Origin: Actinomycetales bacterium
GTDB taxonomy: Bacteria; Actinomycetota; Actinomycetes; Actinomycetales; Microbacteriaceae
Direction of reading: 5' to 3'
DNA: 53,143 bases
NCBI GenBank assembly: GCA_015654575.1
Contig: JAATGR010000175.1
Coordinates: forward strand, 1 to 53,143
In this document: positions 29,013-38,591 of the stretch, piece after piece
How positions within the stretch are numbered: the stretch's first letter is position 1
Layout of the letters: every line of letters begins with the position of its first letter
Translations under genes and position numbers: made by a program
The notes under the pieces: generated by a model
The model's input: the letters and a program-made list of their open reading frames with translations, nothing else
Told to the model about the DNA's origin: nothing
Databases searched by the model: none

Positions 29013-30053
29013 TCACCCCTCGCGCGCGGCGATCAGCGCCGCGATCAGCCCGTCGGCCTCGGCCAGCATCCGCGCCTTCGACGCCTCGTCGCACCACGCG
29101 GCTTCGAACCCGGCGCGGGCCAGGCGCGCGGCATCCGCGAGCTCGAAGCCCATTGCGGGGAGCGCGACCGTGTACTCGCGGCCGATGTCGGTCTTGAAGA
29201 ACACGGCGTCGTCGGTGGAGATGGTGACGACGAGGCCGGCGCGGATCATCTGCGCGATCCGGTGCCCCGGCTCGAATCCCCAGTCGGACAGCTCGTATGT
29301 GGAATGCGGGGTGCAGGTGAAGGCCACGCCGGCGAGGCGTGCCAGCTCGAGCACGTCCGGGTCGTCGACCACCCGGTACCCGTGGTCGACCCGGTCGACG
29401 TGCAGCGTCTCGATGGCGTCACGCACGTTCTGCGGGCTGGCCGCCGTGGTCTCACCGACGTGCGCGCTGCAGCGCAGCCCGTTCCGCTCGGCCAGGGCGT
29501 AGGCCTCGACAAAGCGCAGCGGATCCTCGGCGAGTTCCGGGGTCAGATAGTCCTGCCCGATGCCGACGACGGCGGGATGCGGATGCGCGAGGACCATCTC
29601 GACCATCGCGACCGCGGCGTCCGGCCCAAGCGACCGGTTGATGGCCGTGATGATCCGGTATCCGACCCCGAACTCGCGCTCGGCCCGGCCGAAGCCCTCG
29701 ACCAGCGCGTCGATCAGCGCCGGGTAGTCCACGCCGAGCGCGGCGAAGTTGTCGGGGTTGACGAAGTACTCGCGGTAACGCAGGTTGCCCGCGCGCACCG
29801 CATCCACGACGCCCTCGTAGGCGACGCGCGCGATGTCGGCCGGCGCCCGCATCGCCTGCTGCGCGGCGTCGAACACGTCGAGGAAGTCGGGCAGTCCCTG
29901 GTAGTTCAGCAGCTCCTCGAGATCGTCGGTGCGCAACGGTATTCCGTCCCGGCGTGTGAGCTCTTGCAGCGTGGTCACGCGCATCGTGGAGATGAAGCGA
30001 CAGTGCAGCTCCGCCTTGGGCAGCAGGCGCAGGAAATCGGTGTCACTGAGCAT
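29013..30053 (-). CDS. Adenosine-deaminase-family protein with altered metal motif
   Basis: This TIM-barrel amidohydrolase of the adenosine/adenine deaminase family has 346 residues. The family start PKAELHC is present, but the second histidine of the HxH zinc motif is Arg19 (His17-Cys18-Arg19). The other expected residues remain: SAHVGE (ligand His and catalytic Glu), VDHGYRV and the closing STDDAVFF (Asp pair). Loss of one zinc ligand may abolish or change activity, so I do not assign a substrate. It lies downstream of an XRE-cupin regulator on the same strand, divergent from a flavin monooxygenase, which suggests catabolism of a nitrogenous compound. Confidence 0.8.
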   Translation of the reverse strand: MLSDTDFLRLLPKAELHCRFISTMRVTTLQELTRRDGIPLRTDDLEELLNYQGLPDFLDVFDAAQQAMRAPADIARVAYEGVVDAVRAGNLRYREYFVNPDNFAALGVDYPALIDALVEGFGRAEREFGVGYRIITAINRSLGPDAAVAMVEMVLAHPHPAVVGIGQDYLTPELAEDPLRFVEAYALAERNGLRCSAHVGETTAASPQNVRDAIETLHVDRVDHGYRVVDDPDVLELARLAGVAFTCTPHSTYELSDWGFEPGHRIAQMIRAGLVVTISTDDAVFFKTDIGREYTVALPAMGFELADAARLARAGFEAAWCDEASKARMLAEADGLIAALIAAREG

Positions 30054-30065
30054 GGCGCATCCTTG

Positions 30066-30608
30066 TCAACTGGTGGAGATGAGGAGATAGCGGGCGTCTT
30101 CGAGCACCGACCAGCGGTGGGCGACGGTGCCGTCGTAGGTGATGCTGCCGCCCGCGGGGATGCGATCGACCCGGTCTCCGCGTCGCAGCTGCACCACACC
30201 GGAGATGACGTAGACGAACTCCTGACCCGGATGCCGGAAGTCGCGCCCGTCGTCGTCGCCGGCACGACCGGTGAGGAGGTAGGCGTGGAACGACGCACCG
30301 GCGCCGCCGGAGAGCAGCTGCGCCGTCGGCGCGTGCGCCGACTCATCGACGGCGAAGTGCAACGGCTCCCCCGCCACGCCGCCCACGGGCGGCAGCAGGG
30401 ATGCCGCGGCCACCTCGAGCGCGGCGGCGATCCCGTAGACGGTGGTCAGGCTCGGCAGCAGCTGACCGTTCTCGACCTTCGAGAGCATCGGCTGCGAGAT
30501 GCCGGCGCGCTCGGCGACCGCGCGCATCGACTCGCCCCGTTCGGCGCGGGTAGCCCGGACGGCGGCGCCGATGGAGTGCGGGATGTCTTCCGGGATCTCA
30601 TCCGTCAT
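30066..30608 (-). CDS. XRE family regulator with cupin domain
   Basis: This 180-residue regulator has an N-terminal Cro/C1 helix-turn-helix (about 12-70, MRAVAERAGISQPMLSKVEN) and a C-terminal cupin (RHPGQEFVYVISGVVQLRRG and GSITYDGTVAHRW). I start it at the ATG at 30608 with AAAGG upstream; a GTG nine codons earlier at 30635 would overlap the operator. It is 12 bp upstream of the deaminase-like gene and divergent from the flavin monooxygenase. Repeated GGGTTATC boxes in the shared 83-bp gap are its probable binding sites. Confidence 0.9.
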   Translation of the reverse strand: MTDEIPEDIPHSIGAAVRATRAERGESMRAVAERAGISQPMLSKVENGQLLPSLTTVYGIAAALEVAAASLLPPVGGVAGEPLHFAVDESAHAPTAQLLSGGAGASFHAYLLTGRAGDDDGRDFRHPGQEFVYVISGVVQLRRGDRVDRIPAGGSITYDGTVAHRWSVLEDARYLLISTS

Positions 30609-30626
30609 CGCCGTGTTGCGCCTTTC

Positions 30627-30668
30627 GATAACCACGGGTTATCTTACGGGTAATTCTTCAGGGTTATC
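30627..30668. promoter_or_regulatory. Operator cluster between XRE-cupin and monooxygenase genes
   Basis: GATAACC-ACG-GGTTATC (30627-30643) is a perfect palindrome. It is followed by GGGTAATT (30648) and a second exact GGGTTATC (30661-30668) at 12-13 bp spacing. The cluster fills the divergent promoter region. Confidence 0.7.
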
Positions 30669-30691
30669 AAGGTACTGACGACGGGAGCACC

Positions 30692-32053
30692 ATGACCAAG
30701 CAGATCGTCCTCGGCGCGTTCGAGGAGTTCACGCCGAACTTCATCAGCAACGCCTGGCACCACCCGAAGGCCCACACGAAGGACTTCGCGACGCTGCGCT
30801 ACTGGCAGGACCTCGCCCGCGAGCTGGAGGCCGGCGGCTTCGACTTCCTGTTCCTCGCCGAGGCGCTCGGCTACCCGATGAGCGGCGACGAGGTCCCCGA
30901 GGTCGTGGTGCGCGAAGCGGTGCAGGTGCCGGCGCACGATCCGATGACCCTCGTGAGCGGCCTGGCCGCCACGGTCGACCGCCTCGGGTTCGTCGTGACG
31001 GCGTCCACGACATCGCAGCAGCCGTACCTGAACGCCCGCACCTACACCTCGCTCGACCACCTGACCGAGGGCCGGATCGCCTGGAATATCGTCACGAGCG
31101 ACAACCAGGTCGCACTCACCCGGCTACTCGGACTCAACTCCGTGACGCCGCACGACGAGCGGTACCGCCGAGCGACCGAGTTCGTGGAGCTGAACCTCGA
31201 GCTGTGGGAAGGGGCCTGGGAGGACGACGCCGTCGTCTACGACAAGGCCACGCGCACCTACGCGGACCCGGCGAAGGTGCACCGCATCCGGCATGACGGC
31301 GAGTACTTCCGCTACGACGGCTTCTTCCCCGCGATCCCGAGCCCGCAGCGCACCCCGCTGCTGCTGCAGGCTGGCACCTCGTCGGCCGGACGCGCGTTCG
31401 CCGCCCGGTTCGCGGAGTGCGTGTTCATTCAGGATCGCGACCCCGCCGTCGCCGCCCGGGTCGTCGCGGACCTCCGCGCCAGGGCCGTCGATAACGGCCG
31501 CGACGCGGACGCGATCAAGGTCATCGACGCCGTCTCAGTCATCGTCGGCGACACCGAGGAGGAGGCTCTCGCGCTGCGCGCCGACCTCGACGCGACACCC
31601 TCGATGGAAGCCGCGGCGGCGCTGTACATGGGGTGGAGCGGCGTGGACCTCCTGCAGTTCCCCCTCGACGCGACCCTCGCCGAGGTGAAGACCGAAGTTG
31701 GGCAGTCGATGCTGTCTCTATTCCAGGACGGCGAGAAGAGTCCGACGATCCGTGAGATCCTGCAGCGGATCACGACCTCGATCGGGGGCCCGCGCATCAC
31801 CGGCACGCCCGAGAGCGTTGCGGACCAGCTGCAGGAGTTCGTCGAGCGCAGCGACGTCGACGGCTTCCTCATCGAATACACCTATGGCGGCATCGCGACC
31901 TACCGCGACATCATCGACAAGGTCTTCCCGCTGCTGCGCGAGCGGGGGATGCTGCCGGATACCCCGCGCAGCGGCACGATGCGCGAGCGCATCGTCGGCG
32001 GCGGCCCCCGCCTTCCGCGCACCCATCCCGGTGCGCGATACCGGCGCGACTAG
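30692..32053 (+). CDS. NtaA/DmoA-family FMN-dependent monooxygenase
   Basis: This flavin-dependent class C monooxygenase uses FMNH2 from a partner reductase. The 453-residue TIM barrel belongs to the NtaA/SnaA/DszA group: FDFLFLAEALG, VTASTTSQQPYLNARTYTSL, GRIAWNIVTSD and LLLQAGTSSAGRAFAARFAE are all typical. The start has GGGAG 5 nt before the ATG. Members oxidise aminopolycarboxylates, sulfones or heterocycles; the substrate here is not visible. The divergent regulator and deaminase-like gene suggest a nitrogen-containing substrate. No reductase gene is adjacent. Confidence 0.9.
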   Translation: MTKQIVLGAFEEFTPNFISNAWHHPKAHTKDFATLRYWQDLARELEAGGFDFLFLAEALGYPMSGDEVPEVVVREAVQVPAHDPMTLVSGLAATVDRLGFVVTASTTSQQPYLNARTYTSLDHLTEGRIAWNIVTSDNQVALTRLLGLNSVTPHDERYRRATEFVELNLELWEGAWEDDAVVYDKATRTYADPAKVHRIRHDGEYFRYDGFFPAIPSPQRTPLLLQAGTSSAGRAFAARFAECVFIQDRDPAVAARVVADLRARAVDNGRDADAIKVIDAVSVIVGDTEEEALALRADLDATPSMEAAAALYMGWSGVDLLQFPLDATLAEVKTEVGQSMLSLFQDGEKSPTIREILQRITTSIGGPRITGTPESVADQLQEFVERSDVDGFLIEYTYGGIATYRDIIDKVFPLLRERGMLPDTPRSGTMRERIVGGGPRLPRTHPGARYRRD

Positions 32054-32123
32054 TACCCCGTCACACCGAAGCCATAGACTCCGCATAGTCGGTTATCAGG
32101 CCGGCTTCGGGACGCCGCGGCAA

Positions 32124-32200
32124 GGATGCGGCACGCTCCGTCGGCACCGACGCGGGGGTGCCGCATCCGCGGGGACGGGAGCCGGTCGGTGGCCGGCTCC
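32124..32200 (+). promoter_or_regulatory. Structured leader: two hairpins before the surface-protein gene
   Basis: GGATGCGGCAC (32124-32134) pairs perfectly with GTGCCGCATCC (32158-32168) and encloses CGTCGG-CA-CCGACG (32139-32152). A second hairpin, GGAGCCGG/CCGGCTCC (32178-32200), follows and ends 3-4 nt before the AAAGGAG ribosome site. It could be the terminator of the monooxygenase gene, a structured 5' UTR, or both. I do not recognise a known riboswitch. Confidence 0.55.
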
Positions 32201-32216
32201 ATGAAAGGAGTCCCCC

Positions 32217-33590
32217 GTGTCCGATCCGAATGCATCCGATCCCCGCAGCCCCGAGCCGGTTCCGCCCGCTCAAACCGCACCCGAGCAGGTGCCCCCCGTC
32301 GTTACGCCAGCCCCGGCGAGTCCCGACACCGCGGTCTGGGCGCCCGCGCCTGCTGCGGCTCCACCCGCATCCACGGCCCCGCCCGAGCCGGTTGCCCCGG
32401 CCACACCGGCCGTCGCCGCCCCGCAGGAGCCGGCACCCCCGCAGTATGCCGCCCCTGACAGCACCCCGACAGTCGACTACGGCCCACCTGCCGCGCAGCC
32501 GCAGTACGCCGCGCCCGATGGCACCGCCGCGCCGGACTACGGCCCGCCCGCAGCGCAGCCCCCGCACGGCACTCCCGTCGCGTCGCAGGTCTACGCGCCG
32601 CCGGCCGCACCGCCCTATGGCGCACCGCCCGTGTACGGCGCACCCCCCAGCTACGGCGCCCCCACACCGCAGGGACCCGACAACCGGTCGAAGGTGCTGG
32701 CGATCATCGCCCTGGTGGCCGCCGGCGTCGGCTTCATCGCCGCCGCGATCCCGTTCGTGACGTTCGGATCCGGCGTGTTCCTGCTGGCCGGGTTCGTCAT
32801 GGGTCTCATCGCCCTCATCGGCAAGCGCCAGGGCGGCAAGGGGTTCTCGCTCGCCGCGGTCATCGTCTCGGTAGTCGGCTGGATCCTCGCGATCTTCATG
32901 GTGTTCTTCTCCATCGGCCTTTTCGGACAAGCCGTGGACAGCAGCATCACGCAGGGTCTCAACGGCTCCGACCCCGGATCAGGATCCGGGTCAGGGTCCG
33001 GCGCCGACACCGCGACCGATGCCCAGGACATCGTCGTGGACGAGAGCGCGTTCGGTCGCAGCTCCTACGACGACGGGACCTGGTGGTACGTCGTGATCCT
33101 CGACAACCCGAACGACGACTACGTGTTCGACTACGCGGACATCGCCGTGGAGGCGCTCGCCTCGAGCGGCACGATCCTCGACAGCGACACCGCGTACGCG
33201 ACGCTGCTCTCCGGCCAGACGGTCATCACCGGAACCTTCTACTCCGTCGGCTCGGGTGAGATCGACAGCCTCTCGGTGACCGGCCCGGATGCGTCCGAGG
33301 CCATCACCTCCCCCCTCGAGGACACGGGCACGTTCACGATCAACGACCTCGCCACGACGAGCGACAGCTACTACACCACCGTGACCGGGACCGTCAGCGG
33401 AGACTTCGATCAGGATCAGTCGTACGCGTCGATCACGGTCGTCGCCCGCGATGCCTCCGGACAGATCATCGGCAGCGGATGGACGTCCATCGACCGGCTT
33501 CCCGCAGGAGGGACCCCGGTGCAGTTCGAGGTCGACTTCTACGACACCCTGCCGAGCGGTACGACCTTCGAGGCATACGCCTCGCTGTAA
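32217..33590 (+). CDS. Proline-rich membrane protein with extracytoplasmic FxLYD-like domain
   Basis: This 457-residue protein has three parts. Residues 1-156 are Pro/Ala/Tyr-rich low complexity, including a 20-residue unit repeated twice (75-114, QYAAPD..DYGPPAAQP). Residues about 158-236 hold two to three membrane helices, as in DUF4190-type proteins. Residues about 240-457 are a Ser/Gly linker and then a beta-rich domain with WWYVVILDNPNDDYVFDYAD, resembling FxLYD domains. The GTG start is set by AAAGGAG. The role is unknown; the layout suggests a cytoplasmic proline-rich tail with an exported domain. It is convergent with gnd. Confidence 0.75.
   Translation: MSDPNASDPRSPEPVPPAQTAPEQVPPVVTPAPASPDTAVWAPAPAAAPPASTAPPEPVAPATPAVAAPQEPAPPQYAAPDSTPTVDYGPPAAQPQYAAPDGTAAPDYGPPAAQPPHGTPVASQVYAPPAAPPYGAPPVYGAPPSYGAPTPQGPDNRSKVLAIIALVAAGVGFIAAAIPFVTFGSGVFLLAGFVMGLIALIGKRQGGKGFSLAAVIVSVVGWILAIFMVFFSIGLFGQAVDSSITQGLNGSDPGSGSGSGSGADTATDAQDIVVDESAFGRSSYDDGTWWYVVILDNPNDDYVFDYADIAVEALASSGTILDSDTAYATLLSGQTVITGTFYSVGSGEIDSLSVTGPDASEAITSPLEDTGTFTINDLATTSDSYYTTVTGTVSGDFDQDQSYASITVVARDASGQIIGSGWTSIDRLPAGGTPVQFEVDFYDTLPSGTTFEAYASL
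32439..32558 (+). repeat. 60-bp tandem duplication inside the proline-rich tail
   Basis: Two adjacent 60-bp units (32439-32498 and 32499-32558) encode the same PQYAAPD.T...DYGPPAAQ pattern. Four or five of the 20 residues differ, so this is an older duplication. Confidence 0.75.
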
Positions 33591-33599
33591 CCGCATTCG

Positions 33600-33643
33600 A
33601 CGGCTGACGCCCCGTCCGCGACCGCGGACGGGGCGTCAGCCGT
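33600..33643. terminator. Bidirectional terminator between convergent genes
   Basis: ACGGCTGACGCCCCGTCCGC (33600-33619) and its perfect complement (33624-33643) form a 20-bp stem with a 4-nt GACC loop, followed by TTTCT. It lies between the ends of the FxLYD-like gene and gnd and should serve both. Confidence 0.92.
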
Positions 33644-33660
33644 TTCTGCGGGCGGGCGCC

Positions 33661-34719
33661 TCAGGCGCCCGCATCCGCCTTGCTCGTGCCCGCCTCCAGC
33701 CGGTCGCCGGTGGGCAACTCATGGTGCCCGCCGAACTGCAGCCGCATCGCCGACAGCAGCTGATTCGCGTAATGGTCCTCGCCGCGCGAGGCGAAGCGCT
33801 CGAACAAGGATGCCGCGAGCACCGGCGCCGGAACGCCGACATCGACGGCGGCCTTGACCGTCCAGCGTCCCTCACCCGAGTCGGAGACCCGGCCGGCGAG
33901 GCCGCCCAGCGTCGGGTTCTCGGCCAGGGCGGCGGCCGTCAGATCGAGCAGCCACGAGGAGATGACCGAGCCGCGACGCCACACCTCGGCGACCTTCGGC
34001 ACGTCGATGTCGAACTGGTAGAACTCCGGTTCCTCCAGCGGCGCGACCTCGGCCGAATGGGAGGCCTCCCGAACCCCGGCGTCCGCGTTCTCCAGGATGT
34101 TCAGCCCCTCGGCGAGCGCCGCCATGATGCCGTACTCGATGCCGTTGTGGACCATCTTGACGAAGTGGCCGGCGCCGCTCTGACCGCAGTGCAGGTATCC
34201 GAGCTCCTCGGGCGCGTAGTCGGCGTCGCGACCGGGGGTGCGCGCCACGGTGCCGGATCCGGGGGCGATCGTCCGCAGGATCGGGTCGATACGGGCGACG
34301 GCCTCGTCCGGGCCGCCGACCATGAGGCAGTATCCGCGTTCGAGCCCGAACACGCCGCCGCTGGTGCCGATGTCGACGTAGTGGATGCCGGCGTCGCGCA
34401 GCGCCGCCGCGCGCCGGACGTCGTCGCGATAGTTCGAGTTGCCACCGTCGATGATGATGTCTCCGGGCTCCAGCACCGCGGCGACCTCGTCCACGACCTG
34501 ACCGGTCAGACCCGCGGGGATCATCAGCCACACGACCCGCGGCGCCGACAGCTCCGCGGCGAGGCCGGCGAGCGAATCGACGCCGGTCGCGCCGTCGGCC
34601 GCGAGAGCGGCCACCGCATCCGCGCTCACGTCGTAGACGACACAGTCGTGCCCGTCCTTCATGAGTCGACGCACGATGTTCGCGCCCATCCGCCCCAGAC
34701 CCACCATCGCCAGTTGCAT
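33661..34719 (-). CDS. gnd: 6-phosphogluconate dehydrogenase (decarboxylating), short form
   Basis: The enzyme oxidises and decarboxylates 6-phosphogluconate to ribulose-5-phosphate in the pentose phosphate pathway. With its ATG at 34719 and AGGAGG-like upstream sequence (GGAGGAGC) it has 352 residues. This is the short, often NAD-preferring GndA/YqeC-type form, not the 470-residue form. Seen are the Rossmann loop MVGLGRMGANIVRRL, IIIDGGNSNYRDD, and the catalytic KMVHNGIEYGIM. The longer frame to 35124 runs through a palindrome and has no start signal. Confidence 0.93.
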   Translation of the reverse strand: MQLAMVGLGRMGANIVRRLMKDGHDCVVYDVSADAVAALAADGATGVDSLAGLAAELSAPRVVWLMIPAGLTGQVVDEVAAVLEPGDIIIDGGNSNYRDDVRRAAALRDAGIHYVDIGTSGGVFGLERGYCLMVGGPDEAVARIDPILRTIAPGSGTVARTPGRDADYAPEELGYLHCGQSGAGHFVKMVHNGIEYGIMAALAEGLNILENADAGVREASHSAEVAPLEEPEFYQFDIDVPKVAEVWRRGSVISSWLLDLTAAALAENPTLGGLAGRVSDSGEGRWTVKAAVDVGVPAPVLAASLFERFASRGEDHYANQLLSAMRLQFGGHHELPTGDRLEAGTSKADAGA

Positions 34720-34821
34720 GTCCGCTCCTCCTGGCGCGATGCGCCTCCGGCGGCAGTCTAAATGAGCGGCGAGCGCAGCAGCCGACGGCGCTCGTTGTCG
34801 TGCGCCGTCCGCGGGATCGCC

Positions 34822-34888
34822 GTCGCAGGATGACTCCCGCGTCGCACAATTCGGCCGCAACTCTGCGACGGACACGGAATTCTGCGAC
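34822..34888. repeat. Nested palindrome, single copy (family E)
   Basis: Left arms GTCGCAGGA (34822) and GTCGCACAATTC (34841-34852) face right arms CTCTGCGAC (34861-34869) and GAATTCTGCGAC (34877-34888). The outer pair GTCGCACAATTC/GAATTCTGCGAC has one mismatch over 48 bp. It lies in the 187-bp gap between gnd and the diacylglycerol-kinase-like gene. Confidence 0.75.
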
Positions 34889-34906
34889 CGGCGGGGCCGC
34901 GCGGCA

Positions 34907-35842
34907 TCACCCGCGGACGAGCAGCGCACCCGCCTCGATGGTGGCGGTGAACGCCTGCACGTCGCCGACCTCTTCGCCGTCGATCTCGAACGGGCGCGGA
35001 TCGGGCAGCTCGATGCGCAGCCGACGGGCCTGCGCATGATCGACGGTATCGGTCCCGGCGGCCTTCCGGTCACGGTCGAACAGGCGCCGGATGCCGTTGT
35101 CCCACACCATCGACCGCAGCGCATCGGCCCACTGGACGGCGCCCTCGCTGCGGACGGCGAGCAGGTCGAGCAGGCCGTCGTCGGGTTCGGCGTCCGGCAG
35201 CAGGGTCACGCCGCCCTGGATCGATCCGCAGTTGCCGATGAGCACCGTGTGGGCCTTCACCTCACGCGGATCCTCGTCATCGACGGCGATGCTGACATCG
35301 AGCACATCGGATGCCGCGAGCGCGCGGCCCAACGCCTCGACGTAGGCGAACCAGCCCGCCTTCGACTTCAGATCCTCATCTGTCTCGGCAAGCATCTGGG
35401 CGTCCAGCCCGATCCCGACCATGACGACGAACGCCTGCTTCGCGCCGCCGTCCACCTCGATCCACCCGATGTCGATGGGCCGCGACGACGCGCTCGCGAT
35501 GCGCGCGAATGCCGCCTTCGGGCCACCCAACGGCAGCCCCAGGTTCCGGGCGAGGAGGTTCCCGGTGCCCTGCGGGACGATCCCCAGTTCCACCCCGGTT
35601 CCGGCGAGCTGCTCCGCGACCGCACGCACGGTGCCGTCGCCGCCCGCCGCGATCACCAGGTCGCACCCGGCGTCGAGCGCATCGCGCGCCTGCCCCTGGC
35701 CCGGGTCATCCGGGGTGGTCTCGAACCAGGAGACCGGCGCATCCTCGCCCGACGCCGCCCATGTCGCCTCCAGTTCGCTGCGTTCGATCTTGCTGGGGTT
35801 GAAGACGATTCCGACCAGGGTGTGCACCATGGCGACCATCAT
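34907..35842 (-). CDS. Diacylglycerol kinase family lipid kinase
   Basis: This soluble or peripheral lipid/sphingosine-kinase-like protein of the YegS/DagK fold has 311 residues. It carries the nucleotide motif AAGGDGTVRAVAEQL, then GIVPQGTGNLLARNLGLPL, and IGLDAQMLAETDEDLK. The C-terminal beta-sandwich ends in PFEIDGEEVGDVQAF. I start it at the ATG at 35842 (GGAG with 8-nt spacing); ATGs at 35839 and 35830 are also possible. It is divergent from the HTH regulator with about 40 bp between, so their promoters overlap. Its lipid substrate is not known. Confidence 0.9.
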   Translation of the reverse strand: MMVAMVHTLVGIVFNPSKIERSELEATWAASGEDAPVSWFETTPDDPGQGQARDALDAGCDLVIAAGGDGTVRAVAEQLAGTGVELGIVPQGTGNLLARNLGLPLGGPKAAFARIASASSRPIDIGWIEVDGGAKQAFVVMVGIGLDAQMLAETDEDLKSKAGWFAYVEALGRALAASDVLDVSIAVDDEDPREVKAHTVLIGNCGSIQGGVTLLPDAEPDDGLLDLLAVRSEGAVQWADALRSMVWDNGIRRLFDRDRKAAGTDTVDHAQARRLRIELPDPRPFEIDGEEVGDVQAFTATIEAGALLVRG

Positions 35843-35882
35843 GCCCTTTTCTCCGCGCTGCCGTCGGGCGGATAATGGGATC

Positions 35883-36485
35883 ATGCCCCGGCCCGTGTAC
35901 AGCGCCATCTCGAGTTACTCTCGGGTCCGCTTGCTGCACCTGCTGCAGGATCGCCCGCAGCGCACGATCACGGAGCTCTGCGACGCGACCGGACTGCACG
36001 CCAACACGGTGCGCGAGCATCTGCAGCGCCTGATCGACGGCGGGTACGTCGTCGCCGCGACCGAGCACCGCACTACCCGCGGCCGGCCGAGAGTGCTGTA
36101 TTCGGCGGCCTCGGCGGGGGTCAGCCCCGTCGCGGTGCGCAAGGCCCGCGAGGCGGCGGCACGCGGCGATCTGATGCGGCGGATCATGCCCTGGACCGGA
36201 GCCGGCGGGGCCGCGCTTCCGACGGAGGCCGTGCATCAGCTCGACGCCCTCGCCGATGATCTGGGCGACGCCGGCTTCGACCCGGTGATCGACGAGACCA
36301 CGCTGACCCTCGACCTCAGCCCCTGCCCGCACTCCTCGTCCGAGACCGCAGCGCGGGATCTGCTGTGTCAGGTGCACCTCAGCCTGATGGACGGCGTGCT
36401 CGCCCAGGCCGGCGGCCCGTTGCGGGTGGCGGATATCGCGCCGTCGTGCGACCCGGCGCAGTGCGTCGTGCACCTCGCGCGCTGA
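35883..36485 (+). CDS. HTH transcriptional regulator with four-cysteine C-terminal site
   Basis: This 200-residue winged-helix protein has a DNA-binding domain at 13-75 (VRLLHLLQDRPQRTITELCD, then TGLHANTVREHLQRL and a wing with RGRPRVLYS). The C-terminal half has C148, C162, C189 and C194 in SPCPHSS, LLCQVHLSL and PSCDPAQCVVHL, a spacing like metal- or Fe-S-binding regulators of the SufR type. That fits a redox or oxygen sensor beside fdhD, moaA and cydABDC, but the targets are inferred. The ATG at 35883 is chosen because the upstream frame is antisense to the lipid kinase. Confidence 0.85.
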   Translation: MPRPVYSAISSYSRVRLLHLLQDRPQRTITELCDATGLHANTVREHLQRLIDGGYVVAATEHRTTRGRPRVLYSAASAGVSPVAVRKAREAAARGDLMRRIMPWTGAGGAALPTEAVHQLDALADDLGDAGFDPVIDETTLTLDLSPCPHSSSETAARDLLCQVHLSLMDGVLAQAGGPLRVADIAPSCDPAQCVVHLAR

Positions 36486-36516
36486 ACCGGCCCGGCACCA
36501 GGATGGGGCTTCGGGG

Positions 36517-37365
<849 letters not shown>

Positions 37366-37367
37366 CG

Positions 37368-38420
37368 TCAGCCTCCGATCGCGTTCATGCCGCGCGCCGG
37401 CTGCAGGAACCCGGGGTCATCGATCGCGTGTCCCGGCAGTTTGCGCGCGACGCAGGACCGCAGCAGTTCGTCGATGTCGGAGGTGTCGCCACCGCCGCGC
37501 AGCACCGGCACCAGGTCGAACTCGCTTGTGGAGAAGAGGCAGTTGCGCAGCTGCCCGTCGGCGGTCAGCCGCAGCCGATCGCAGTCGCCGCAGAACGGTG
37601 CCGTGACCGACGCGATGACCCCGACCGTGTGCGGGCCGCCATCGAGCCGCCACCGCTCCGCCGGCGCACCGCCGCGGCCCGGCACCGGCTCCAGCGCCCA
37701 GCGCTTCGACAGGGCTGCGAGGATCTCGTCGCGGGTCACCATCCGCTGGCGGTCCCAGGTGTGTCCGGCGTCCAACGGCATCTGCTCGATGAACCGCATC
37801 TGCGCGCTGTGCGCGACGGCGAACTCGACCAGATCGACCAGTTCGTCGTCGTTGACGTCGCGCATCGCGACGGCGTTCAACTTGAGGGGCGCGAGACCGG
37901 ATGCCGCGGCGGCGGCGATCCCCGCCAGCACATCGTCGAGCCGGTCGCGCCGGGTAAGTGCCGCGAAACGATCCCGTCGGAGCGTGTCGATGGAGATGTT
38001 CAGGCGCCGAAGTCCGGCGGAGACCAGGTCCGGCAGCACCTCCGGCAGTCGGATCCCGTTGGTCGTCATCACGACCTGCACCGGCCCGTCGGAGCCGGCG
38101 ATCGACGCCAACCGGCGCACCACCTCGACGATGTCGCGTCGCAGCAGCGGCTCGCCTCCGGTGAGCCGGAATGTGGTGATCCCGGCCGCCGCCGCCACCT
38201 GTGCGACCCGCTCGATCTCATCGAGGTCAAGGATGCTCACCCGCGCGAGCAACTCGTTGCCCTGTTCCGGCATGCAGTAGGTGCAGCGCAAGGAGCAGCG
38301 GTCGGTCAGTGAGATGCGTAGGTCGCGGTGGACGCGACCGAAACGATCGACGAGGGGGCCGCCGGGCGCGTCGGATGCCTCTGGCGCCGCGACTCGGGGA
38401 GAGCGCGGCATCCCGACCAT
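37368..38420 (-). CDS. moaA: GTP 3',8-cyclase (molybdenum cofactor biosynthesis protein A)
   Basis: MoaA is the radical SAM enzyme that converts GTP to the cyclised precursor of molybdopterin with MoaC. Its roughly 350 residues have the N-terminal 4Fe-4S motif CSLRCTYC (C42, C46, C49), [13 protein letters not shown], a second cluster site in [20 protein letters not shown], and the essential C-terminal Gly-Gly. The start is uncertain: ATGs at 38435, 38420 and 38411 are all in frame and have weak ribosome sites; I use 38420. It is divergent from cydA and forms an operon with fdhD. Confidence 0.95.
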   Translation of the reverse strand: MVGMPRSPRVAAPEASDAPGGPLVDRFGRVHRDLRISLTDRCSLRCTYCMPEQGNELLARVSILDLDEIERVAQVAAAAGITTFRLTGGEPLLRRDIVEVVRRLASIAGSDGPVQVVMTTNGIRLPEVLPDLVSAGLRRLNISIDTLRRDRFAALTRRDRLDDVLAGIAAAAASGLAPLKLNAVAMRDVNDDELVDLVEFAVAHSAQMRFIEQMPLDAGHTWDRQRMVTRDEILAALSKRWALEPVPGRGGAPAERWRLDGGPHTVGVIASVTAPFCGDCDRLRLTADGQLRNCLFSTSEFDLVPVLRGGGDTSDIDELLRSCVARKLPGHAIDDPGFLQPARGMNAIGG

Positions 38421-38591
38421 GACCGCCGCCCGCATTCTTCGAGAGTACGCCGCTCCCGCACGACACGGCCGAATATTCACGGCCCGCCCTGACCCACCCC
38501 CCGGCGAACTTTGAGAGAATCTGAAGGAACCGTGTCGGGCTCCCCGGCTCAGGGTCGGTGCACCGTTGCCGACGCGGAGAAGGGCACGCCC

